This document shows, piece after piece, positions 1 to 11,100 of a stretch of DNA of 22,073 nucleotides. Every line of letters begins with the position of its first letter. Position 1 is the stretch's first letter. The notes under the pieces were generated by a model. That model was given only the letters and a program-made list of their open reading frames with translations. It was not told the DNA's origin and searched no databases. The position numbers were made by a program, and so were the translations under genes. The DNA is taken from the IMG/VR virus record IMGVR_UViG_3300009605_000172, positions 1 through 22,073 of that record; one strand, given 5' to 3'. The DNA is from a virus.

Positions 1-1131
1 CTCTATAACACTTCGGCGGTTTTTATCAACAATTCTTAAAACTTTATTTTCTAAATTTGAAAGACTAAGATTTAACTTATCTATTCTTTTTGCAATTCGA
101 AAGTCTTGAATCTTTGTATTAGGAACAGTTTTTCTTACTAAAAAGGGGGTTGTACGAGGATTAATAAATTGCGTTCCCCCAATCCAAGCTCCAGTACCGT
201 CAGCACCTGCATAATAAATAGGATCTTGACGAGTACCATAATTTGAAGCTGGATGACCACGATGAACTTCACCAACCCATATGTGATTAGTTGGAGTGAC
301 TTTTATTGGCGCACTGCTGGCTGGATCTGGCGGAACAATTTGGGCAATCACATAAAAAGAAGAATTCTTAACTAAAGCACCATCTTTGAAAACAAGATCT
401 GACTTTACTTTTCCGATCATAATGCCAGCCGAAGTCAATAATGTTGCCAAATGGGCCACATCATTTATTTTATATTCCTGTCCAAAAGTTTGAAGATCAA
501 ATTGAGCCCAGGCAAAATATGCTAAATTTTGTGGATTGGGACTTAAAGGGGGTGCGTCATTACCATCGTTATCCTCCCAAACGGAAGGCAAAATATTTTT
601 ACACATACTTCTAACAGAATTTCCAGCTGAGTCGTATTCTTTGTAGTGTCGATCTAATATATTTGATCCCTCTAGTTCTGATAAGTAAAATTCATATTTT
701 GCTGAATCATTAATTCTTAATGTGTCAAGTTGGGGATTTGGTGTCCCAGCCACTTCCCGAGACCAAGCTTGAGTTGCAGTGCTAGTTGTTGTTCGAATTA
801 CCACAACTTTAATATAATCTTTTAAAGTTTTTCTATCTGTGCCACCCGTCGTTTTAAAAGGAAGTTCTCCTCCTGCAAACCACTTGGAAAGGTTGTTCGA
901 TATAGCATCTTTGAGTGTTAGTTGCAAGGTCACATTAAGAGTGTCGGCGGCATATGTTTTACCGCCCTCAACAATGCCAGCATTTTTTTGAGCTTGGGTT
1001 GGATCAATGTGAGGATTATCTCGAAAAGAACTTTGAACAAATCCTCCACTTTCAAGAGTAATTCTGCTGATATAAACGTTGGGAATGATTGTTCCAACAA
1101 CTTCTTCAGGATTCATTATATAATCTGACAT
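1..1131 (-). CDS. Unrecognised virion-structure-region protein, C-terminus cut by window edge
   Basis: Reading the minus strand from the ATG at 1131-1129 gives 377 codons without a stop up to base 1, so the 3' end lies outside the window. The protein starts MSDYIMNPEEVVGTIIPNVY and looks soluble, with no signal peptide or membrane segment. It has mixed beta-type segments (near residues 60-75 and 105-115), a Trp/Asn/Asp/Pro-rich stretch near 185-205, a Gly/Tyr/Asp loop region near 290-320, and a more helical, charged segment at the right-hand end of the readable part (about 345-377). The start lies 9 bases after the TAG of the 351-aa gene, and a weak AGGGA overlapping that stop is the only ribosome-binding candidate. 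I do not recognise a family. By position (last visible gene of a baseplate operon) it is probably another structural or fibre-attachment protein, which is inference. The open frame and tight packing make the gene itself reliable. Confidence 0.75.
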   Translation of the reverse strand, partial: MSDYIMNPEEVVGTIIPNVYISRITLESGGFVQSSFRDNPHIDPTQAQKNAGIVEGGKTYAADTLNVTLQLTLKDAISNNLSKWFAGGELPFKTTGGTDRKTLKDYIKVVVIRTTTSTATQAWSREVAGTPNPQLDTLRINDSAKYEFYLSELEGSNILDRHYKEYDSAGNSVRSMCKNILPSVWEDNDGNDAPPLSPNPQNLAYFAWAQFDLQTFGQEYKINDVAHLATLLTSAGIMIGKVKSDLVFKDGALVKNSSFYVIAQIVPPDPASSAPIKVTPTNHIWVGEVHRGHPASNYGTRQDPIYYAGADGTGAWIGGTQFINPRTTPFLVRKTVPNTKIQDFRIAKRIDKLNLSLSNLENKVLRIVDKNRRSVIE

Positions 1132-1140
1132 TAAAAATCC

Positions 1141-2196
1141 CTAATCCACATCTTCTTCGGTAACATCTGTATTATAAATATTACGCGAGGCTAATTCTCT
1201 CCTGCGATCTGCATCTTCGCAATCTAAAAAGCGAGTTCCATAAATGCCTGCGGTTCGATCAACTGCATATTTACATAGAAAGTCTTTATCAATTTCATGA
1301 TCCACATCAATTTCAAGAAAATATTCAACATAACTTGGATCTAAACTTGAATTTTCATCCCCCAGTTCTTCTATTTGGGCCAAATAAGATTCTCGATCTA
1401 ATAAAATTCCATCTTTAACTCTTTCAGGATTTTTGGCAAAATAAAGAGGAATCATAAGTTGGCGTGTACCGCCTTTCCCCTTGCATATTACCTCATCCTC
1501 TATTTTGTAAACTTCAATTTCAAAATCATCTTTTTCAAATGTAGTGTTTATTTCATTGATATCAAGAAGAATTCCTTCGCTACCATCATTTACATAAATA
1601 TCAATAAATTCGTTTCCATAAATATTTGAATCGCTGCCGGTCAAAACAATTTCAGGCCCGACTTTCTTAATTATTGTATTGTATATTACATCTTTTGGAG
1701 AAATTTGTGGAATATTGATTGCACTTCCTGTTTGTTCTTTCGTCCACGAAGTTGTTCTTGCAGAACTACTTATTTCTCCTCTTAAAAATTTAATATCCCA
1801 TGCTGGCGCAAACGTTGAATTTAAGTCAGAAGTTCCCAAAATATTTTGAAGAGCATATTGTTTATCTGTTGTGGTTTCTGGTGGCTTTAAAGTACGATCT
1901 TCAAACACACTTTTTTCCCACTCGTGTTGTGAGCGAATTAATTTGTTTACTTTTCTTACTTCTGATTCCACGCCACGAAAATTATATTGTCCTTCTAATT
2001 GTGAAGTATCAACTTCAATTCGCTTTTGTATTTCTTTTTGATCTTGGGGGCCATAACCATATCTGGGATCATATAAAATCCCATCATCAAAAAAGGCATA
2101 GTAAGCTGGCTTAAGTTTACCTATGGAAAGCAAATATTTTCCATATGGTGTTAATTGGAGATCAATAACTTGTTCTTGTTTGTTAAAAAATTTCAT
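1141..2196 (-). CDS. Conserved-looking phage structural protein of unknown function (351 aa)
   Basis: The protein begins with an aromatic, charged N-terminus that includes the segment LTPYGKYLLSIGKLKPAYYA (about residues 16-35) followed by FFDDGILYDPRYG. This recalls uncharacterised proteins next to baseplate genes in marine phage genomes, but I cannot name a family. A charged, probably helical stretch follows at about 54-100 and a mixed alpha/beta remainder after it. The C-terminus is very acidic (ending TDVTEEDVD), and Cys occurs at about 306 and 327. No membrane segment or signal peptide is visible. The ATG shares its A with the TAA stop of the 3255-aa gene (TAATG), which indicates translational coupling, and AGGAG lies 4 bases upstream. 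Its place at the end of the baseplate block suggests a virion or assembly role. That is inference from context only. Confidence 0.72.
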   Translation of the reverse strand: MKFFNKQEQVIDLQLTPYGKYLLSIGKLKPAYYAFFDDGILYDPRYGYGPQDQKEIQKRIEVDTSQLEGQYNFRGVESEVRKVNKLIRSQHEWEKSVFEDRTLKPPETTTDKQYALQNILGTSDLNSTFAPAWDIKFLRGEISSSARTTSWTKEQTGSAINIPQISPKDVIYNTIIKKVGPEIVLTGSDSNIYGNEFIDIYVNDGSEGILLDINEINTTFEKDDFEIEVYKIEDEVICKGKGGTRQLMIPLYFAKNPERVKDGILLDRESYLAQIEELGDENSSLDPSYVEYFLEIDVDHEIDKDFLCKYAVDRTAGIYGTRFLDCEDADRRRELASRNIYNTDVTEEDVD

Positions 2197-5100
2197 TAGG
2201 CTCCTGTAAGACCTCCTGGTGGAGTTCCACCGCCCCCTTGCGTAAATCCGCCACCCCCTCCGGTATTAGTAGGAGTGGTAGTAGAAGTTGAGGGCGATGC
2301 CGATGGAGCAACATTCGTTCGATTAGCCGCCCTCAAAGCAACTTCGGCAGTTGTTGCGGGTCTTGTTGTGGCTCTTACTGTTCCTCCCGGTCCCGTGGGA
2401 ATCGGGGGTCGTGTTACAAATTGATCTTCCACTTCTACTTGAGCGAGTTCCACCAGTGAAAAGTAATCATAAGGCCAATTATAACTATAGTCTAAACCGA
2501 CAGGATTCAGATCTTGTGGGTGGCCAGTATAACTTACATCGTCCGTTGATGCTGGTGTCATGGACCAATAATTTATATTCGCTTTCTTTTTCACCTTAAA
2601 CACCATCCATCTTATTTCACTAGAAGGAGGCAATTTTTTACCACCAAAAAATTCATTAGGGCCGGTGTAATGAGTAATATTAGAGGTGTCTAATTCAGCA
2701 TTGACAGAAATCTTTGGCATTAAACCTTGCCAAATGTCTGCCAGATCAAGATCACTCAAAGTATGAGTAAATTCCATTATGTACATTGCAAACGGCTCAA
2801 TCGAACCGTTTTTTACGAAGTCCAAGTGAGGGGGAATAATATATTCTTTCATGAGTCTTCCCATATCGCTAATAGACGTTGGTGCAAGAACGGCAGCATC
2901 TCTCATTGAAGTAGTAAACATGCTTCTTGCATTTCTTGCGGTGCTGCCAAGAGAGAAAAACCACTTACCCATAATTGGAGCAGAAACTGTTCGAGCACGA
3001 CCTGAATTACGACCATATTGGCGTGTTGAGAAAGGAATTGCTACGACTGCTTCGGAAATGATTTTTTCATCAGCGATTTGACCAACTTGTTGAGTATGCT
3101 CTGTACTAGTGACGGCTCCAACTTGGGCAGCGTGTCTTCTTCCTCGGGCGTCCCTAGTAGTTTGGGCAGAAGATTCTCCAACTGGTGTATTTCTAAACCA
3201 TTCTGTCATATCACGAACATTCGGATTATTTAAAAATAGTTGGGGTGGGGATTCAATCCCAAAATAAATTCCCTTACTTCCTGATGGGATTCGACCATAA
3301 CCACTCCACATTCCTCGGCCATAGCCTTGTTCTGGAGTTTGTGAAGAAGAAAAATCTAAAACTGGTGTTTCCATAAATGGTGCAATGACCCATCGATTTA
3401 AGCCAATGTTTGTAGGTTCTTCAGGATCAACCTTGATACCATCAATTGACAAAGAGGCAGTAACGTTCATCATATTAAGAAAAGCGGAACCACCTTCATA
3501 GTTCAAAGTACCATCTTCCCATGTACGATATTTTGTCCATGCAGATCTTCGTTCATCGTCAACGCCTCTAAAGCTCATTGTCATACTTGTTAATATCTTG
3601 GTTAAATCCCAAAATTGTGACGATCCACCTAAACGATCATTTATAGATCCAGTATAGATCAGGCGAGCATGGGCTTTTCCATAAAAATAAGGAGGACAAA
3701 CTGGTGCATAAGCCGGATCAGCATTATATCGACCCGGAGCACCACCAGCGCCCCAAGAATCATCACCAACTGCTACATCACTGCCGCCTTTTCCCATAGG
3801 ATTGTATGGGGGGCCAAAATATTTACCATTAAATGAAGCACTGTTGTCGTTGCCCCACGTATTGTTTATAACTGTACCAGAAACACTACCATTATAATAA
3901 TCCTCCATCATAACTAATTCATGATTATTGGACGGTTTTGTCTTTTCCAGAAAAACATCCATAACATAAATTTTACCTTCTTCAATAACATTGCCTAATT
4001 GAGTTTGCGTAAGGGATTCTATATATTTTAAGTTTTGATTTCTTAAGAAGAAATTAGGAATTTCAGCCAAATAATTATGCATGGCACTTTTATATAATCT
4101 CAATTCTTGATCCAGGCCCGCCTTTGAAGTAAATTCTGCATAAGGAAAACGTCGCGTTTTAGCAGTCGCGACCGAAGCATATTGTCCACGATAAAAATGA
4201 AGTCCTCTAAAATAAGTGGGGGCTTGAAAAAGCAATTCATGACCTCCTTGACCCTCATTAGAACTAGACACGGAAATCTGTGATAGAGGATCTAATAAAC
4301 TATTAAACGGAAACCGCACATTGGCACTACCAGTCATGCTCGACTCAAGATACTGTGAATAAGGATTATTGGTTGTGTACGAGCCTGTAAAAACCGGCCA
4401 ATCAACAGAAATTCCCGATTTGATAGTATTATATAAAATACCAGGCGCAAACCAGGGCTGCAAAAGAGATTGCATTGCCAGCTGTTGTTCGCAGTTTTTG
4501 CTCACATTAACATCGGAAGCTCCACCTGTATATTTATACGGATAACCCGACTGTGAAAGTGCTCCACCCGTCACATATTGACCCAAAGCTCCCGAGAATA
4601 AACTAACCAATTGGGTTGTGCGATCAGCGGGATAGAAACCTTTATAGGGCAATAATTTTTTGACAGCATTGCATTTTAAGGTAATTCGATCTAATTTATT
4701 ATCATCTGTAAATTTCCCAAAGTATTGTTGAAAATCAGAAAATGAATATTCTTTAAAGAAATTACGATTAAAATTACGCACATTGGGTTCGGCGGGAGCA
4801 GCATCACCAACCACTGCACTCGCTGTAATATTGCCTCCATCAAGGGACAAAAACTTATCATTTTTTGCCATAAAATTCATAGACTTGTCCTCAACATAGT
4901 ATGACATATGATCAGAAATTCTAAATTCGGGCAAGACTGTCCAAGCTTTTGAAAGACCGCGAATATCTTCTGCATATGCCTCATAAGAGTCAAAACCCGG
5001 ATTTTTCCCAGAATCGATTGCAGCGGTCCACTTCAAACCCTTACATAGTTCTATAGTGTAAGACCCAGAGCTTGCACCCCAAAGTAGTTGATAACCATCG

Positions 5101-8100
5101 CTGGTATCGTAGTATGCTTGACCCAAACCATTGTGTGGGAGCCAATAATAATAAGCAGACGCCGATGGGGTGTCATAAAAGTTATTTAAATTACATAAAG
5201 AGCTAGAAACTACGCCACCCATTAAGCCGCCAATTTTCATGATATTGATTGAATTTAATTCCCCAGTATCTTGCCCCTGGTTTTGACCAAGCACTGAAGA
5301 TGCCGAAACTCTTAAATTGCCGCAAGGCATTGATTGTGAGGGAGGATACCAGACAATTGGCTCTTTCCCAAAAGGCCAAACACTTCTAGCGTGTCCATCT
5401 TGGTTTCCACAAGAATTCGAAATGGTTGTAGCAAAACTCAGATAATTGTCCTCCCCACGCAGGCCACAAGATTCATCGGCTGGGCAAAACCAATTGGGTC
5501 CAAGATAGCGATTTCGTTCGTCCCTTCTATCGCGCCAGAAAGTCCTTCTTTCATTCGGGCCGCGATCAATTCCATTACTTCCCAAAGATAGACTAGCAGT
5601 TAATGGAATGACCGAAGGATTAATAACGCTCGCAGTTTCAGCGTATCGAGTTCTTGCACGAGTTCTTGCCAATCCTGTGTTTGCTTCACGAGGAAAAATC
5701 ACTTCTGGATATAATAGAGCACCATTGTTATCAAAAGAAATACGATATTGTTCCGAAGACCGTAGCTTTTCATAAATTTGTGCTTCGCCTTTTTCATTTG
5801 GCGTTTCCAAAAATTCAGCAATTGAACGCTCAGGCGATGCTAATGGAAGACCTCGTTGTGTCCACAATCCTTTATTATTGGCATATGTATGTCTTAAACT
5901 GACATTGCTCAACTCACTTGTAAGAGGGCGATATTTAAAAGTAACTGGAGGCTCAACAAAATTCGTAAAACTATCTGGCCTTTTATTGAAATACTCACCA
6001 GGCGCACTGCCAGATGGTTTTGGCAGATTTATGTATGCAGGCCGCGCCTGAATTGATAAAATATTATTTCTTTTATGGTTGCGCGCAACGGGTGTTTCGC
6101 CTGTTCTAATTTGTTTCCAAGATGGATAACCATAGGGACCATTTACGTTATTAAAGAAAGCATTAATGCTCTGGCCAAACACAGTGGTCCACCAACTGGC
6201 AGCTTCCAAAGTGTTTGTAGAACCAGTAACAGTATAGTGATATCTGTCCTGACGATAAGCTGGATTAATATGCCAATATTGAGCAAAATTAACCACTTCA
6301 GCACAAGGAGGATCCCAATCAGGATCGAAACAAGATGAGCTAATAAACTGAACTGCCGACGCAGTTATCGAACCTGTGCCAGATGGAACAGAAAATGGAA
6401 CTAAACCATCAGAATCATGAGAACCGGCAGCATAACCAAGTGGCTGACTTTGACTTACGTTATAAGAATCATTTATCCAAGCATATTGTAATTCACTTTG
6501 CGGAATTGGATGTTGAATAAACCAATTGTCATAACGAGGATTAGAAATTTTAAGATTTTTAATAGTTGTGCCAAGCTCTTTCAAGTCTATAAATGGATAT
6601 AAATCTGTGGTTGATGGTTGTAGCGACGTATAAAATGTTGTAAAGTTTTTTCCCTTATCTGTGCTTTTCTGATAAGTTATATTCTCATTTTCTCTTAAAA
6701 TTCTAAAAATATCACCAACTGCTCGGGTCGTTGGCGCAGTGGACACAATAACATTCGATTCAAGAACATATACGGCAGTCGTGAACGCCAACGTATAAGC
6801 CGGTCCATCCCCCGCGCCACCGCCGTTCTGCTCCTTCGCAGCCGGATTTTTATCTAGACCAAACCGCTGACCGTTGTTAGTGCCAATATATGTAAGTTCA
6901 GCCGAAATATAACCACTTCTATCCAATTTTTGCGTTCCCACCGCAATAGCTTCCCCATACGCCGAGCCACCAACGGATTTTGAAAGCGTTGCAGCAGTTC
7001 TATCGTATGTTATATGTCCTCCTCGTAAATCTAACAAATTCCAATCAATAGTTCTATCAAATCCAGATTTAACAAGGGCACTTTGAACAGGATTTCTATT
7101 GGTTTTGTGATATGCTGCAATTACACCATCATAAGATGCTGGATTGGTCTGATGCTGGCCAGGGTTTGTTCCATCGCCAGGACTTCCAGTCGGACTAATT
7201 CCAAATTGACCGCAATGATTTGTTTGCCAATCTTTTAAAGCATTTCGAACTTCTAAATTTCTATTATTTAATTCATTGTAAACAGAATATTCTTCAGCGT
7301 ACAAGTCTAAAGAACCACGACCGCTAGCAGCTGGACTACCGGGAGACGAAAATCTTTCAACAAAAACATACTTTGTTGAACCAAATTTACTAAAATCGGG
7401 AAGCAGATACCCAGCATGGTCACTAATAAAGGCTGATGAAGAAACCACAGGATTAAATCCGCCGTTCTTTGTTAGAAAACTATTATTGGATGACCGCCCA
7501 ACAGTTTGAACTATTTCGTAATCTTTACGATAATTGCCGGCAACTGCTGAACTCGTACCCCATTTAATATTGCGAATATTTACTGGGCGCTTTGCATACT
7601 CATCGCGAATCATTGTTGCGCGAGGTTCGTCCGCAGTTCTGGGCGAAATAGTTAGTATATTCGAAGCTAACGATAAATTCCAAGCTTCTGGCCTGGTAAG
7701 AGTTGTATCCACTGCACCCGTATTAACATTTATGTGTCGATGCTGCCGCCCACCAACATGTCTTTCTGTAAATGGGCCTTGAGCGGGAATTCCTTTATCG
7801 TCTCCATAAATGTCATCGTGATAATTATCGATTTCTGTATTGCTTTTAAAATTTGTTGCAACACTTGCAATATATCCTTGCTTAGCAGATGAACTAAACA
7901 AACTAAAGGGTGCAAATATCTCGCTTTTTCCGCTTGTATAACCAAAACGATTTCCATTATTCTCAACTTTAGCTTCTAATCTGTTTTTTGCATTAGGAAC
8001 AATAACATCATCACATCCATCAAAACGATTTCCGTTCGCCATTGGAATGCTAGAAGCAGCAATTTGAAGTTGTTCGGACGAGCCAAATTTTAAAGCTTCA

Positions 8101-11100
8101 TGAGTATACTCAACTGTTTTTGCTCTTGGGAAATTTGAACCACCATGAATTTCTGGCGATTCATCGACTGTTAATCTATAAGGTTTTGTAAAGTTTCTTA
8201 ATGCATATGTATTTCCTCTGTAAGTTGTCGTTGTGGCTGTTGTTTTTCTGGAAACCACAAGATTTGGCACACTTCCAGTTCTAAAATCATTTGCATTTCT
8301 AAATTTATCTCGCTGACTATCAATTGTCGAATCACCCGAAGTAATATTGGGGTTATCTCTATTTGCACGCTCATGCCACCATTCACAATTTGAACCTGTT
8401 GCTGTTGTAGGAATTGGGGCCAATCCGCGTTTACCAGAATAAAGCAATTCATTGATTCCAAACACTCCAGCTTCTGGATCAGAAACTTTCATCTCCAAAG
8501 TTGGAAATTTTGACCAATACTTATTTCTTTCAAGTACATGACTTTCAATCATTGTACGAACATTTTCAGAGAACCGAGCGCTTCCCGGCACCAATTGTTG
8601 AAGCATTACTGATATTGCAGAATCAATCCATTTAAAATATTCAACAAACTTATTTAAATCAAGTGTGTTCTGTAATCTTTCAAAATAAAGCTGACGCAAT
8701 TTTTGCATTTGCTTATATTCTTGACGATAACGATTTACAGGTTCACCAATAAGATTATTAAAATCAACAATTGTTGCAAAAATATCAAGTATTTCTTTAG
8801 AAATGGTGTTATACATGCTCTTCTCAAAAGCAAAGAAATAACTTTCAGGTCGAGTGTCCCGAGAAAATAGTTTATTTTGGTCTTCATCAACCAAAGAAAT
8901 CATATCTGAACTATTAATTGTTTCTGGTGGTTGTAGTTCTAAGGTATGAACATAGCGTCGGTCTATAGAACCAGTTGCATTTGCAGGAAATCCAAAACCA
9001 TATCCAGTGTGTTGGTGTTGTCCGATTGGGCCAAGCCATCCCCATCGCGTTGAATAATCATTAGTTCCAGAAGAAGCAATGGAAACATCAGGAACTGTAA
9101 AATTACCACCCGCATCTGAACTGGTTACAGTGGCAAAATCCCAATTTAAAATTAAGGTTTCTAATTGTGGAATGCTTTTAACGTTCTTGCTTCCCAATGC
9201 AGCTCCTAGTTCCGTAATGTATGCATCTCTATATGGATTTAAAGAACCAAAATTTGTAACATCTTTAGCGTGAGCTTGCAAAACACTACTTGTAAGATAA
9301 TCCATCCAGACACGTAACGATGTAGATTTAACATTACTCTTTTGTAAAACTGTTCCCGTTGTATTTGTTCTGTGTGCTCCAACAAAAAAACGCTTTTTTG
9401 CTCTTAAAAATTCCTGAGCATCTGCGGCAGATATAGAAGAAGTAACAAGAAAGCTATTGTTTGATATATCTAAAACATAATTATATCCACTAAACTCAAC
9501 ATCATATTGTCCAGTCGTACTCCCACTTACACCATCAGCTAAGGGATATTTCTTAGGCTTAATTCTAACTGCAAAATTCCATCGACTTCCATCATATACA
9601 TCTTGAAAAACAGAACTAGTAAGTTTGGGTATAAGACCTTCCCCATCATTACTACAGGTTAATTGGAAAAAAGCCGCTGGTCTGCTAGTATCAGTACGAA
9701 CAGATTGAACTTGAAATTGTCCATAATCAGGCGTACCCCAAGCTGTAGAACCTGCCGTACCCGAAGTATGACAACCATAAATTGATGCAGTAAGAAAAGC
9801 CGCATTAAAATATGAACTAATTCCCTTTTGTATATCTTTGGGAAAATATGATTCTAATTCATAAGTATTTCCACGATATTGTACTTCGCCACTAGAACTA
9901 ATAAACCCACGACTATAAGAATTGCCGCTTGCTGTTTGTTGATAAACTACTGCATTTAATTTATCGGCAGCATAAAAATCTACATAACGTTTTCTTACAG
10001 TAGAATTATCATAGTTGTCTTGTAATTTATATGTAACTTCGTCGCCATATAACTTAATGTTGATGAGTTCTTTATCTACACCGAAACTTCTTATAAGGTT
10101 TCTAAAAGATTTTTCTGTACCTTTGGTTTTATAGATATAAACTAAATTGTTATAAATATTTTTATATATTAAGTTCTTAAGTTCATTAACTTTATCTCCA
10201 AATTTTTTGGTGTCATTGCGAGCATCTAAATATTCTAAATCTGTTGCTTTAGAAAAAATTTCAGATGTCAAAAATCCAGAAGCATCTATAAAGCGATTAA
10301 CAAAAGGAAATGGTTTATCGCTACCACTAATATAGTCTTTGTTTTTAAGACCCGGAACAGCTTGTGTCTGCAAATAAAGCGTATCAAAATAACTTGCCAT
10401 TATTTGCGTTAGATTTCGTAAGGCACTATTTCCTTTATTTTGATCATCTGATGTAATCCATTCAGGAAGAGAACCATAAATTGAAGAATTATTAGTTTCA
10501 TCATGCCATTTTCCAACGTCTTTCTTCTCATTTAAAGAACTCGAAACAAGTGGATGAGAAGAATATAAAATAGGATCTTTAAACTCTGAACTTGCAGCAG
10601 AAGCCGACACAATGGCCGATCCCGTATTGCGAGAAGTGACTGAATATCCTGTCCATTGGCCATTTGTTACACGACCTGCGTAATCCAGCACAACAGCGTC
10701 TTGGGAATTTATACTAGATGTGTTTATAATTCCTTCATTAAACTTATAATAAACTCCCAGATCTGCTGGATTTTCATAACTATATTTTGTGGAGGCGGTC
10801 GCTGCTAACGTAACATCTGTGTTTGTTCCACCACCAACTTGTGTAAACCAATATTTACCAATTTGTTCGGATGTTCTACGTGTTTTCCAAAATCTAAATT
10901 CATCAAGAGAGGCTGATAATTTTCCATAACCTCTTGCTGGACCAGAACTGGATACTTTTGCCACCAAAGAGCCAACTTGACCCAACATTGATCCTGTTAC
11001 CGTCCCCATAGTTGTTCCAGATACACATGTATAAGTTAATGCTCCATTCGTATATAAGCGTCCAACCATTTGACTTCCAGTATTTTGAAATGTAAGTGCA

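Noticed and set aside
922-1128. Plus-strand open frames of 60-110 codons throughout (for example 922-1128, 1800-2114, 14560-14874, 18781-19110)
   Set aside because: All are antisense to long, convincing minus-strand genes, have no recognisable domains and show no spacing or ribosome-binding pattern of real genes.
4531-4538. TATAAATA on the minus strand, identical to the T4 late-promoter core
   Set aside because: It lies deep inside a coding region as Tyr-Lys-Tyr codons, the same octamer occurs by chance on the plus strand (1173, 10151, 11462), and the DNA is AT-rich.
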